From assembly GCA_022825725.1 (NCBI GenBank), contig JAJDWE010000054.1, positions 1 through 39,035 on the forward strand: a stretch of 39,035 bases of DNA, read 5' to 3'. The notes beneath the pieces were generated by a model. It did not search any database, was not told the origin of the DNA, and saw only the letters and a program-made list of their open reading frames with translations. The DNA is from Gemmatimonadota bacterium. GTDB lineage: Bacteria; Gemmatimonadota; Gemmatimonadetes; Palauibacterales; Palauibacteraceae. The position numbers and the translations under genes are program-made. Below are positions 31,473 to 39,035 of this stretch, piece after piece; position 1 is the first letter of the stretch, and each line of letters starts with the position of its first letter.

Positions 31473-32546
31473 CTATCGGTAGTTCTCCATCAGGGCGTCC
31501 AGCGCTTCGGAGCCGGGGCACAACTCCTCGAAGGGGAGGTCCCACAGCGGCCGGTCGACCGTCCCCAGCACGTCGTGCAGGTCCCTCGACTCCGGGTCCA
31601 CGTAGAGGAGCCCGGTCGGAACCTCTCCCGCGTTCTGCCGTTCGCGCAGGTAGCCGTACACGGCGTCCCTGTCCGTCGCGTCGTAGTCGCCCTCCACCTG
31701 CCGGAAGCGGATCACGCTGCCGTCGTGCATGCGGACGTCGCGCACTTCGGCCGATGCGATGTCCGCGGTGATCTCATCGGCGGGGGGAACGAAGTCCTTC
31801 GGGGCGACGAACGCGGCCTCGACGGCCTCGCGAAAGTGTTCGCGCGTGTAGGCGTAGCTCTTCGTCGAGCCCACGTGGTCGTTGAAGGTCACGCAGGGCG
31901 AGATGACATCGACGAGGGCGAGGCCCGGGTGCCGGATTCCCGCCTTGATGATGGGGACGAGCTGGTCCTTGTCGCCGGAGAAGCCCCGGGCCACGAAGGT
32001 CGCGCCGATCGAGAGTCCGAGCAGGGCGGGGTCGATGGGAGGCTGTTCGTTCGGTACGCCCCGCTTCGACTTCGAGCCCATGTCGGCCGAGGCCGAGAAC
32101 TGGCCCTTCGTCAGGCCGTAGACCCCGTTGTTCTCGATGATGTAGAGGAGGTTGAGGTTGCGCCGCACCGCGTGGCACAGCTGCCCGAGCCCGATCGAGA
32201 GCGAGTCCCCGTCCCCGGAGACGCCGATGTAGACGAGGTCGCGGTTCGCGGCGTTCGCTCCGCTCGCGACCGACGGCATCCGCCCGTGTACGCTGTTGAA
32301 GCCGTGGGATTCGGACATGAAGTACGCGGTCGTCTTCGACGAGCAGCCGATCCCGCTCATCTTCGCGGCCCGGTGCGTGGGGATCGCGAGTTCCCACGCC
32401 GCCTCGATGAGCGCGGCGGTGACGGAATCGTGACCGCACCCCGCGCACAGGGTGGACATCACGCCCTCGTAGTCGCGGCGCGTGAGCCCAAGTTCGTTCT
32501 TCTCCAGGCTCGGGTGGAAGACCCGAGGCTTGGCGATGTACGTCAT
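31473..32546 (-). CDS. korB: 2-oxoacid:ferredoxin oxidoreductase, beta subunit
   Basis: Thiamine-diphosphate subunit of a 2-oxoacid (most likely 2-oxoglutarate) ferredoxin oxidoreductase, 357 residues. The ThDP-Mg motif is GDGDSLSIG followed by ENNGVYGLTKGQFS. Cysteines in LCAGCGHD, GIGCSSK and ISPCVTF are in the places that hold the [4Fe-4S] cluster of KorB proteins. It lacks an extra ferredoxin domain. Its ATG overlaps the korA stop (32543-32546, ATGA), so the two subunits are coupled. The C-terminal extension after residue 290 is longer than the minimal KorB. In an aerobic organism it would replace or supplement 2-oxoglutarate dehydrogenase in the TCA cycle. Confidence 0.95.
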   Translation of the reverse strand: MTYIAKPRVFHPSLEKNELGLTRRDYEGVMSTLCAGCGHDSVTAALIEAAWELAIPTHRAAKMSGIGCSSKTTAYFMSESHGFNSVHGRMPSVASGANAANRDLVYIGVSGDGDSLSIGLGQLCHAVRRNLNLLYIIENNGVYGLTKGQFSASADMGSKSKRGVPNEQPPIDPALLGLSIGATFVARGFSGDKDQLVPIIKAGIRHPGLALVDVISPCVTFNDHVGSTKSYAYTREHFREAVEAAFVAPKDFVPPADEITADIASAEVRDVRMHDGSVIRFRQVEGDYDATDRDAVYGYLRERQNAGEVPTGLLYVDPESRDLHDVLGTVDRPLWDLPFEELCPGSEALDALMENYR

Positions 32547-34384
32547 GTCCCCACTCCTTCGGCGGTCTCCGCCGCGAGGCCGAGGCGGTCCTTCACGCCC
32601 GCGATGACGTGGCGCGCGCTCAGCGGGAGCCCCCCGTAGCGGAGGACCGACGTCAGCCGTTCCTTCGAGGCCGGCGTCTCAAGCGTGAGCAGCGACTTCA
32701 ACTGCGCGTCCCGGTTCTGTTCGATGACGATGTTGAGATCGTGCGCCTCGATGAAGCCCGCGACTTCGGGCGCGAAGGGGAAGCCGCGGATCCGCATGTA
32801 GTCGAGCCGGAGCCCGTCTTCCGCCTCCATGCGCTCGATGGCTTCGCGCACCGCGCCGTCACAGGCGCCCAGCGTGATGAGTCCGTATCGCGCGTCCGGC
32901 CGCGAGCGGATCTCCGGGGGAGGCACGGCCTCCGCGGCATTGTCGATCTTCACCGCGATGCGGTCGATGACCTCCTGGTATTCGTCCGGGTCCTCCGTGT
33001 ACTTGCCGTACTTCGTGTGGCCGGAGCCGCGCGTGAAGTAGGCGCCCTTCGGGTCTTCGCCCGGGATCGTCCGATACGGGATCCCATCCCCGTCCACATC
33101 GAGGTAGCGATAGAAGGTCTCGATCTCCGCGAGCGCCTCCGCGTCGAGCACCTTCCCGCGATCCGGCCGGTACTCGTCGTCCCACTCGAAGCGGGGCACG
33201 ACCCAGTCGTTCATCCCGATGTCGAGGTCGGAGAGCACGAAGACGGGCGTCTGGAAGCGCTCCGCGACGTCGAACGCCTTCACGCTGAACTCGAAGCACT
33301 CCGCCGGGTCCTTCGGGTAGAGGCAGACGTGTTTCGTGTCTCCGTGCGAGGCGTAGGCGCAGAGGAGGATGTCGCCCTGCTGGGTGCGCGTGGGCATCCC
33401 GGTCGATGGGCCGACGCGCTCGACGTCGAAGAAGACGCACGGGACCTCGGCGTAGTAGGCGAGCCCGATGAACTCCGTCATGAGCGAGATCCCGGCGCCG
33501 CTCGTCGCCGTGAACGCCCGGGCTCCGGCCCACCCCGCGCCGATCGTGATGCCGGCCGCCGCGAGTTCGTCCTCCGCCTGCAGGATCGCCGCCTTGCTCC
33601 TCCCCGTCTCGTCCTCGACGCGCAGCCGCCCGCAGTAGGCCGTGAAGGCGTCGACGAGCGAGGTCGAGGGGGTGATCGGATACCAGGCCGCGACGGTCGC
33701 GCCCGCGTAGACGCAGCCGAGCGCCGCCGCCGTGTTCCCGTCGATGAGAATCGAGTCGCGCGTGGCGTCCATTCCCTCGAGCCGGATCGGCAGGGGGCAC
33801 TCGAAGTTCTCCGTCGCGTAGTCGTAGCCGAGCCGGATCGCCTCGAAGTTCGCGTCGAGCAGGTGACGCTTCCTCTCGCCGAAGGTCTCCTCGAGCAATC
33901 CGCGGATCACGTCCATGTCCATGTCGAGGAGGGCGGCGAGGGCGCCCGTGTAGGCGATGTTCTTCATGAGGATGCGCGTGCGGCCGCCGTCGAAGGTTTT
34001 TACGCACATCTCCGCCAGCGGGACGCCGAGGAAGGTCACCTCCTCGCGCCGCAGCGTGTCCGCCATGGGCCAGCTCGAGTCGTACAGCAGCCAGCCGCCG
34101 GGGACGAGTTCCTCGATGTCCTGGGCGTAGGTCTCCGGGTTCATCGCCACGATGAGGTCGAAGTCCGGCGTGCGCGCGACGTGGCCCGTCCCGTTCACGC
34201 GGATCTCGTACCAGGTGGGAAGGCCCTGGATGTTCGAGGGGAAGACGTTCTTCCCGGACACCGGGACCCCCATCCGGAAGATCGACTGCATGATGAGGCC
34301 GTTGGCGCTCGCGGAGCCCGTGCCGTTCACGGTGCCGATCTTGAGCGCGAAGTCGTTCACGCGGCCGGTCTTCATTTCGGCCAT
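32543..34384 (-). CDS. korA: 2-oxoacid:ferredoxin oxidoreductase, fused gamma-alpha subunit
   Basis: A 613-residue protein that joins the gamma domain (residues 1-190; GTVNGTGSASANGLIMQS, NVFPSNIQGLPTWYEIRVNG) to the alpha pyrimidine-binding domain (about 210-420; AAWYPITPSTSLVDAF, QAEDELAAAGITIGAGWAGARAFTATSGAG) and a C-terminal domain. This is the usual gamma-alpha fusion of KorA. With KorB it oxidatively decarboxylates a 2-oxoacid, makes acyl-CoA and reduces a ferredoxin. The start is the ATG at 34384, with another in frame at 34375. The gene begins four bases after the stop of the flavoprotein gene, so the three redox genes form an operon read flavoprotein > korA > korB. Confidence 0.95.
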   Translation of the reverse strand: MAEMKTGRVNDFALKIGTVNGTGSASANGLIMQSIFRMGVPVSGKNVFPSNIQGLPTWYEIRVNGTGHVARTPDFDLIVAMNPETYAQDIEELVPGGWLLYDSSWPMADTLRREEVTFLGVPLAEMCVKTFDGGRTRILMKNIAYTGALAALLDMDMDVIRGLLEETFGERKRHLLDANFEAIRLGYDYATENFECPLPIRLEGMDATRDSILIDGNTAAALGCVYAGATVAAWYPITPSTSLVDAFTAYCGRLRVEDETGRSKAAILQAEDELAAAGITIGAGWAGARAFTATSGAGISLMTEFIGLAYYAEVPCVFFDVERVGPSTGMPTRTQQGDILLCAYASHGDTKHVCLYPKDPAECFEFSVKAFDVAERFQTPVFVLSDLDIGMNDWVVPRFEWDDEYRPDRGKVLDAEALAEIETFYRYLDVDGDGIPYRTIPGEDPKGAYFTRGSGHTKYGKYTEDPDEYQEVIDRIAVKIDNAAEAVPPPEIRSRPDARYGLITLGACDGAVREAIERMEAEDGLRLDYMRIRGFPFAPEVAGFIEAHDLNIVIEQNRDAQLKSLLTLETPASKERLTSVLRYGGLPLSARHVIAGVKDRLGLAAETAEGVGT

Positions 34385-34388
34385 TCCG

Positions 34389-36227
34389 TCAGGGAGTCAC
34401 CGAAACGAAGCCGCCCGGCGACATCTCCTCGATTCCCATGCCGGAGTAGGGATGGTCCGCGTCCTGTCCGGCGTACGGCTTGAGCAGGTCGAAGGTCCGC
34501 ATGTCCCAGGCCGCCGTCGGACAGCGCTCCGCGCACAGCCCGCAGTGAATGCAGAGGTCCTCGTCCTTCACCATGACGCGGGTCGTCTGCGGCAGCGGCT
34601 CCGAGACGTAGATGTCCTGCTCCTCGTTCTCGGCGGGCGCGGTCAGCCGCGTGCGGAGGTCCGCCTCTGCCCCGTTGTGCGTGATCGTGAGACAGCTGAG
34701 GGGACAGATGTCGATGCAGGCGTCGCACTCGATGCACAGGCTCCCCGTGAAGTGCGTCTGGATGTCGCAGTTCAGGCAGCGCTCGACCTCGGTCAGCGTC
34801 TGCTCGATGTCGAACCCCTCCTCGACCTCCGTCTCGATGCTCTGGAGGCGCTCCTCGAGGCGGACGTGCCGCATCTTCCGGCGGGCGGCGTACTCGTAGT
34901 CGTTCGAGTAGCTCCACTCGTGGAGGCCCATCTTGGCGCTCACGAGGTTCATGTGCTCGGGCGGTCGCTTCCGCAGATCCTCGCCGCGGCAGTAGGAGTG
35001 GATGGAGATCGCCGCCTGGTGTCCGTGCTCGGCCGCCCAGATGATGTTCTCCGGGCCCCACGCCGCGTCGCCGCCGAAGAAGACGCCCTCGCGCGTCGAC
35101 ATGAACGTCGTGCGGTCGACGACGGCCTCGCGCCACTTGTTGAACTCGATCCCCGCATTGTCCTCGATCCAGGGGAAGGCGGTCTCCTGCCCGATGGCGA
35201 GGATGACGGCCTCCGCGGGGAAGAACGCCTCGTCGAGCTTGGTCGAGACGAGCCGGCCCTCGTCGTTTTCGTGCCATTCCACGATGTCGAAGTTCATCCC
35301 CTTGAGGACGCCGTCCTCGACGACGAACTCGGTGGGCGAGTGGTTCTCGACGATGTCGACGAGTTCCTCTTCCGCGTCCTCGAGTTCCCAGGGGGAGGCT
35401 TTGAAGTACGGCTTGGACTTGCGGGCCATGACCTTGACGTTCGTGCCGCCGATCCGCTTCGAGGTCCGGCAGCAATCCATCGCGGTGTTCCCCACCCCGA
35501 TGACGAGGACGTTCTCCTCGATCGCGTTCGTGTGCCCGAAGGCGACGGATTCGAGCCAGTCGATGCCGATGTAGATGTGGTCGGTGTCGTACCGGCCCGG
35601 CAGGCGCAGTTCCTTGCCGCGCGGGGCGCCGGAGCCGACGAAGACGGCGTCGAAATCCTGCTCCAGCAGCCACTTCATGCTCTCGACAGGCGCGTTGTAG
35701 CGGATGTCCACGCCCATGTCGAGGATGTAGTCGATCTCCTCCCACAGGACTTCGGGGGGCAGGCGGAACTGCGGAATGTTCGTCCACATGAGGCCGCCGG
35801 GGCGGTCGTTCTTCTCGAAGATCGTGACCTCGTAGCCGAGGGGCATGAGGTCGCGGGCGACGGTGAGCGACGCCGGGCCCGCGCCCACGCAGGCGATCCG
35901 CTTCCCGTTCTTCTGCTTCGGGATGTCGGGGAAGCGGGGGGTGACGTCGCCTCTGAGGTCGGCGGCGACGCGCTTGAGGCGGCAGATCGCGACGGGTTTT
36001 TCCTCGACCCGTACGCGCCTGCACGCGGGCTCGCAGGGGCGGTCGCACGTCCGGCCGAGGATGCCCGGGAAAACGTTCGACTCCCAGTTGAGCATGTAGG
36101 CGTCGTCGTACCGTTCCTGCGCGATGAGGCGGATGTAACCCGGCACGTTGGTGTGGGCCGGGCAGGCCCACTGGCAATCCACGACTTTGTGGTAGTAGTC
36201 GGGATTCTCGACGTTCGTTGGCTCCAC
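34389..36227 (-). CDS. GltD/NfnB-like FAD oxidoreductase with extra 4Fe-4S domains, partner of KorAB
   Basis: A 612-residue redox flavoprotein starting at the GTG at 36227 (GGGGAGAGACG before it). The N-terminal Fe-S region has CQWACPAHTNVPGY and TCDRPCEPACRR, like GltD and NfnB. Then come the FAD motif IACVGAGPASLTVA and the NAD(P) motif VLVIGVGNTAMDC. The C-terminus adds two 4Fe-4S clusters, CIECDACIDICPLSC and CIHCGLCAERCP. This is the layout of an NAD(P)H:ferredoxin oxidoreductase with built-in ferredoxin, here first in the kor operon. It probably passes KOR electrons to NAD(P)+, letting the ferredoxin enzyme serve an aerobic TCA cycle; the exact nucleotide is not certain. Confidence 0.92.
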   Translation of the reverse strand: MEPTNVENPDYYHKVVDCQWACPAHTNVPGYIRLIAQERYDDAYMLNWESNVFPGILGRTCDRPCEPACRRVRVEEKPVAICRLKRVAADLRGDVTPRFPDIPKQKNGKRIACVGAGPASLTVARDLMPLGYEVTIFEKNDRPGGLMWTNIPQFRLPPEVLWEEIDYILDMGVDIRYNAPVESMKWLLEQDFDAVFVGSGAPRGKELRLPGRYDTDHIYIGIDWLESVAFGHTNAIEENVLVIGVGNTAMDCCRTSKRIGGTNVKVMARKSKPYFKASPWELEDAEEELVDIVENHSPTEFVVEDGVLKGMNFDIVEWHENDEGRLVSTKLDEAFFPAEAVILAIGQETAFPWIEDNAGIEFNKWREAVVDRTTFMSTREGVFFGGDAAWGPENIIWAAEHGHQAAISIHSYCRGEDLRKRPPEHMNLVSAKMGLHEWSYSNDYEYAARRKMRHVRLEERLQSIETEVEEGFDIEQTLTEVERCLNCDIQTHFTGSLCIECDACIDICPLSCLTITHNGAEADLRTRLTAPAENEEQDIYVSEPLPQTTRVMVKDEDLCIHCGLCAERCPTAAWDMRTFDLLKPYAGQDADHPYSGMGIEEMSPGGFVSVTP

Positions 36228-36274
36228 CGTCTCTCCCCTGACAGACCCCGCCCGACAGGCCCCGCGGCACCCGA

Positions 36275-36308
36275 CCCGTGAGTCGCCTGGTCCCGTGAGT
36301 CGCTTGGT
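36275..36308. repeat. Two tandem 17-bp units upstream of the kor operon
   Basis: CCCGTGAGTCGCCTGGT at 36275-36291 is repeated at 36292-36308 with one mismatch. The pair lies 48-81 bases upstream of the GTG that starts the flavoprotein, in the 233-base gap between the divergent kor and CitE-like genes. An operator for a repressor or activator is possible, but no known site is recognised. The rest of the gap holds a 6-bp hairpin (CGCCAG/CTGGCG near 36350-36375) and nothing else I can support. Confidence 0.6.
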
Positions 36309-36460
36309 GAGATAACCGCTCGCAATCCTAGGGGACGAAGGGGATTGTCGCCAGTTTTTCGTTGCGCTGGCGGGAGTGGCGGCGGGCGGGGCGCGGCACG
36401 GGCGGCGGGCGCGCCGGACGGATCGTTGCTGCGGCGGACGGAGCCGCGGAAGTTGAGCCC

Positions 36461-37753
36461 ATGGAAAAGCAGCCCGTGCACACGGTTGTCGGCGGGGCCC
36501 ACCTCTTCCGGCGGGACACGGCGGTGAAGCTCGGACGGATCGCCGCGCGCTATCTCGACCGGTACGCGGCGGACCCCGCTTCCCTCGCCGATGTCCTGGG
36601 AAATCGCCTTCCCCCGGAGACCGCGGGAGCCCTTCCCCCGGAGACCGCGGGAGCCCTTGCCCCGGAGACCGCGGAGGCGGTGCACCGGCGGGTGCGCGCG
36701 AAGCTCGAACGCGAGCCCGTCGAGTCCTTCCTGATCGACTTCGAGGACGGGTTCGGCGCCCGGTCGGAGGCGGAAGAGGACGAGGCGGCGACGGGGGCGG
36801 CGGCGGAGGTCGCGGCGGGGGCGGCGGCGGGGAGCCTCCCTCCGTCGCTCGGAATCCGCATCAAGTCGCTGTCGGAGGCCACCGGCGGACGGGCGCTGCG
36901 GACGCTCGAACTCTTCCTTGCCGGGTTGGCGGGGACGGGGGGCGGGCTGCCGGACGGGTTCACGGTGCTTCTGCCCAAGATCGTCGACGCCGGGCAGGTG
37001 GAACGGCTCGCGGCGGCGCTGGATCGGCTCGAGGCGACGCTCGGCCTGCCGGAGAAGCGGGTGGGCATCGACCTCATGATCGAGACGCCGCAGTCGCTCG
37101 TGGCGCCGGACGGACGGATCGCCGTGCCCGGGCTGGTCGCCGCGGCGGGAGGGCGGTGCCGGACCGTGCATCTCGGGGCGTACGACCTCACGGGCGGCGT
37201 GGCGGTGGCGGCGGAGGCCCAGACGCTGGGCCACCCGTTGTGCGACATGGCCCGGCAACTCCTTCAGCTCTCGCTCGGCGGGAGCGGCGTCCGGCTTGCG
37301 GACGGGGCGACGAATGTGCTCCCGGTCGAGCCGCACCGGGGGAAGACGGAGATCTCTCCGGCCGAGCGCGCGGAGAACACGGCGGTCGTGCATGACGCCT
37401 GGCGCCTGCACTGCGCCGACGTGCGGCGGTCGCTGAACCAGGGGTTCTACCAGAGCTGGGACCTTCACCCCGCGCAGCTCGTCTCCCGCTACGCGGCCGT
37501 GTTCTCCTTCTTCCTCGAGGGACTGGACGCGGCGGCGAGCCGGCTCGACCGCTTCGTGACCGCCGCGGGACAGGCCGTCCTCACGGGATCCGTGTTCGAT
37601 GACGAAGCGTCGGGCCAGGGCCTGCTGAACTTCTTCCTCCGGGGGCTCGCGAGCGGCGCCCTGACGGCGGAGGAGGCGGCGCGTTCCGGCCTCACGCCCG
37701 CCGAACTCGAAACCCGCTCCTTCCGCGCCATCCTGGAGGGACGCGGCGGGTGA
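36461..37753 (+). CDS. CitE/HpcH-HpaI-type TIM-barrel protein (DUF6986-like)
   Basis: A 430-residue cytoplasmic protein starting at 36461 (MEKQPVHTVVGGAHLF). The barrel has DFEDGFG with acidic metal ligands, GIRIKSLSE, TVLLPKIVDAGQVE, GIDLMIETPQSLV and HLGAYDLTGG, as in the citrate lyase beta/aldolase superfamily. The C-terminal segment NQGFYQSWDLHPAQL is a strong family marker. Members bind acyl-CoA or 2-oxoacids with magnesium, but this subgroup has no proved reaction that I know. A 24-base repeat (36608-36679) encodes three LPPETAGA-type units after residue 48. It overlaps the next gene by GTGA, which suggests that they act on the same pathway. Confidence 0.8.
   Translation: MEKQPVHTVVGGAHLFRRDTAVKLGRIAARYLDRYAADPASLADVLGNRLPPETAGALPPETAGALAPETAEAVHRRVRAKLEREPVESFLIDFEDGFGARSEAEEDEAATGAAAEVAAGAAAGSLPPSLGIRIKSLSEATGGRALRTLELFLAGLAGTGGGLPDGFTVLLPKIVDAGQVERLAAALDRLEATLGLPEKRVGIDLMIETPQSLVAPDGRIAVPGLVAAAGGRCRTVHLGAYDLTGGVAVAAEAQTLGHPLCDMARQLLQLSLGGSGVRLADGATNVLPVEPHRGKTEISPAERAENTAVVHDAWRLHCADVRRSLNQGFYQSWDLHPAQLVSRYAAVFSFFLEGLDAAASRLDRFVTAAGQAVLTGSVFDDEASGQGLLNFFLRGLASGALTAEEAARSGLTPAELETRSFRAILEGRGG
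36608..36679 (+). repeat. Three tandem 24-bp units inside the CitE-like gene
   Basis: Units at 36608-36631, 36632-36655 and 36656-36679; the first two are identical and the third has a few changes. In frame they encode three copies of an eight-residue segment (LPPETAGA). The place is an exposed N-terminal loop outside the barrel, where copy number could vary without harm. Confidence 0.9.
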
Positions 37754-38742
37754 TCGCCGCCTGGATCGACCGCGGCACAATCCGCGTCCGCGATGACCTC
37801 CCGCGGCCTTCCCCCGAGCCCGGGGAGGCCATCGTGAGGGTCCTGTTGGCGGGCATCTGCGGGACGGACCTGGAGCTGCTGCGCGGGTATCGCGACTTCT
37901 CCGGGATTCCGGGGCACGAGTTCGTCGGACGTGTCGAGGAGGGGCCGTCGGAGTGGGTCGGCGCGAGGGTTGTGGCGGAGATCAACGTCACCTGCCGCTC
38001 GCGAGGGTCCGAGCCCCCCTGCTTGCCTTGCGAGAACGGGCGGCTCACGCACTGCCTTCGCCGCGAGGCGATCGGCATCCGCGGCCGTGACGGCGCCCTT
38101 GCCGAATGGCTGCGGGTGCCGGTCCCGAACCTCCATCGCGTGCCGGAGCCGCTTCCGGACGAGGTCGCCGTGTTCGCGGAGCCCGTTGCGGCCGCGTGCC
38201 GCGTCCTGCGTCAGATCGAGGCCGACATCCGGCGCGACGCCGAGCGTGGGCGCGTGACCCGGGCGCTCGTCGTGGGCGCGGGACGGCTGGGGCAGCTGGT
38301 GGCGCGGGTGCTGGCGCGTCGGCTGCCGGGCTTGGAGGTCGCCGGGCGGTCGGAGCGGAACCTGGCGCGGGCTCGCGCGGCGGGGCTCGCCACCGTGTCG
38401 GCCGCGGCCGTGGAGGCGGCGACCTACGATCTCGTCGTCGACTGCAGCGGCGCACCGGCCGGCTTCGAGGTCGCCCGCCGAGCCGTTCGGCCGCGTGGAA
38501 CGATGGTCCTCAAGGGCACGCATAAAAACGAGTTAGACGTCGACATCTCATCCATCGTCGTAGATGAGATTCGACTGCTCGGCTCCCGGTGCGGATCCTT
38601 CGACGACGCACTGTCCGCGCTGGAGCGAAGGGAGTTCGAGGTGCGCGATCTCATCGACGACCGGCTGCCGCTTTCCGCCGCCCCGGAGGCCTTCGACCGG
38701 GCGGCGGAATCGGGAATCGCGAAGGTGCTTCTCGTCCCTTGA
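37750..38742 (+). CDS. Zinc-dependent medium-chain (MDR) dehydrogenase
   Basis: A 330-residue alcohol/polyol dehydrogenase of the MDR family. The GTG at 37750 overlaps the stop of the CitE-like gene (GTGA). The catalytic zinc site is ICGTDLE and PGHEFVGRVEE. The structural-zinc lobe is altered: NVTCRSRGSEPPCLPCENG followed by THC holds four cysteines with an enlarged first gap. The Rossmann motif is VVGAGRLGQLVARVLA, with no acidic residue at the usual strand end (AGRSERNL), which may favour NADP. Enzymes of this kind oxidise threonine, sorbitol, galactitol or glucose; the substrate is not clear. Confidence 0.9.
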   Translation: MIAAWIDRGTIRVRDDLPRPSPEPGEAIVRVLLAGICGTDLELLRGYRDFSGIPGHEFVGRVEEGPSEWVGARVVAEINVTCRSRGSEPPCLPCENGRLTHCLRREAIGIRGRDGALAEWLRVPVPNLHRVPEPLPDEVAVFAEPVAAACRVLRQIEADIRRDAERGRVTRALVVGAGRLGQLVARVLARRLPGLEVAGRSERNLARARAAGLATVSAAAVEAATYDLVVDCSGAPAGFEVARRAVRPRGTMVLKGTHKNELDVDISSIVVDEIRLLGSRCGSFDDALSALERREFEVRDLIDDRLPLSAAPEAFDRAAESGIAKVLLVP

Positions 38743-38797
38743 TCCGGTTGCGTTCAGTTGACCCGGTTGGGTGTAGTCGACCGGGCCGGGTTCAGTC
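38741..38797. repeat. Three imperfect tandem 19-bp units between convergent genes
   Basis: Units start at 38741, 38760 and 38779, each of the form GAnCCGGTTGnGTTCAGTn with a few mismatches. They span the stop codons of the MDR gene and the convergent partial gene, including the whole 49-base gap. No hairpin is formed, so they are not a usual terminator. Confidence 0.7.
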
Positions 38798-39035
38798 GGA
38801 GAGCCGCACGGGGCGGACGCGCACGCCGCCTCCCTCGCCGGGGATCGTCCACGCGAACAGGAGTTCGTCCCCCAGCCGCACCATGCGCGGGAACCCGCTC
38901 GAACGCTCGCCGGCGGTCTCCGAGATGAGGAGGGGCGGCTCCTGCGAGCCGTCCGGATGGACGCGGCGGACGAGGACGCGCGGGGTGTTGTTCGAGGCTT
39001 CGAGCCACACGACTGCGGCCGAACCGTCGTCGAGG
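38792..39035 (-). CDS. C-terminal end of a protein of unknown function, possibly a propeller
   Basis: Only the last 80 residues are in the window; the 5' end is beyond the right edge. They read DDGSAAVVWLEASNNTPRVL, then VHPDGSQEPPLLIS, SSGFPRMVRLGDELLFAWT and GGVRVRPVRLSD. The alternating strands with a W/F-A-W pattern look like sialidase- or Asp-box-type propeller blades of exported proteins. The family cannot be settled from so little. It converges on the MDR dehydrogenase. Confidence 0.7.
   Translation of the reverse strand, partial: LDDGSAAVVWLEASNNTPRVLVRRVHPDGSQEPPLLISETAGERSSGFPRMVRLGDELLFAWTIPGEGGGVRVRPVRLSD

Noticed and set aside
34152-36281. A 709-codon + strand frame across the korA/flavoprotein junction
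   Set aside because: It is antisense to conserved Fe-S and FAD motifs and has no protein features of its own.
36350-36375. Small CGCCAG/CTGGCG hairpin as a terminator or attenuator
   Set aside because: A 6-bp stem with a 12-base loop is expected by chance in such GC-rich DNA, and there is no T-run in the right place.
1-39035. CRISPR array, tRNA, rRNA, insertion sequence, prophage or attachment site
   Set aside because: I saw no regularly spaced repeats, no cloverleaf with a CCA end, no transposase or integrase, and no long terminal inverted repeats.

Overview
The window is a very GC-rich bacterial chromosome segment with strong G/C bias at third codon positions. It carries about 30 tightly packed genes on both strands and no rRNA, tRNA, CRISPR array, transposase or phage gene that I could see. 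The content (periplasmic amidohydrolases, a large PIG-L protein beside an SSS symporter, PD40 propeller lipoprotein, FecR protein with WxPY-type repeats, KorAB plus flavoprotein, lipoprotein multicopper oxidase) resembles an aerobic, Gram-negative, peptide- and amino-acid-using member of the Gemmatimonadota. That placement is an inference from gene content only.

Layout. 1-3929: end of a secreted D-aminoacylase-type amidohydrolase, then a haem cluster (hemE, protoporphyrinogen oxidase, ferrochelatase). 3963-6493: an unknown protein, a Leu/Phe-type amino acid dehydrogenase, and a flavoprotein with the substrate triad of iodotyrosine deiodinase. 6530-12890: a minus-strand operon read cupin > SDR > lipoprotein multicopper oxidase > two paralogous secreted amidohydrolases, with overlapping start/stop codons at several joints. 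12962-14601: a probable barrel protein whose signal peptide is out of frame, and a basic two-repeat protein that may bind DNA. 14774-19343: a translationally coupled trio (PIG-L deacetylase, small membrane protein, SSS symporter). 19441-22881: fhs and a stand-alone Pgi of the transaldolase-Pgi type. 22913-26517: a secreted unknown, then an ECF sigma factor overlapping a gene that fuses an anti-sigma-like domain to an O6-alkylguanine-DNA alkyltransferase, with a divergent propeller lipoprotein. 26612-31040: a FecR protein, a trans-3-hydroxyproline dehydratase with an AhpD-like gene interrupted by an in-frame TGA, and a small aquaporin. 31054-36227: VOC protein, korB, korA and a GltD-like Fe-S flavoprotein. 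36461-39035: a CitE-like protein, a zinc MDR dehydrogenase and the end of an unknown gene.

The two strongest unusual signals are these. (1) The AhpD-like gene at 28716-29285 reads through a TGA exactly at the second cysteine of the CxxC motif. The TGA is followed at the expected distance by an 8-bp hairpin with GG in its loop, which is what a bacterial selenoprotein with its SECIS looks like. (2) The ECF sigma factor gene at 24716-25228 overlaps by ATGA a protein with an anti-sigma-like N-terminus joined to an Ogt/MGMT domain. This suggests a direct link between DNA-alkylation repair and sigma-factor release that I cannot match to a characterised system. The deiodinase-like flavoprotein and the two-repeat basic protein are the next most interesting.
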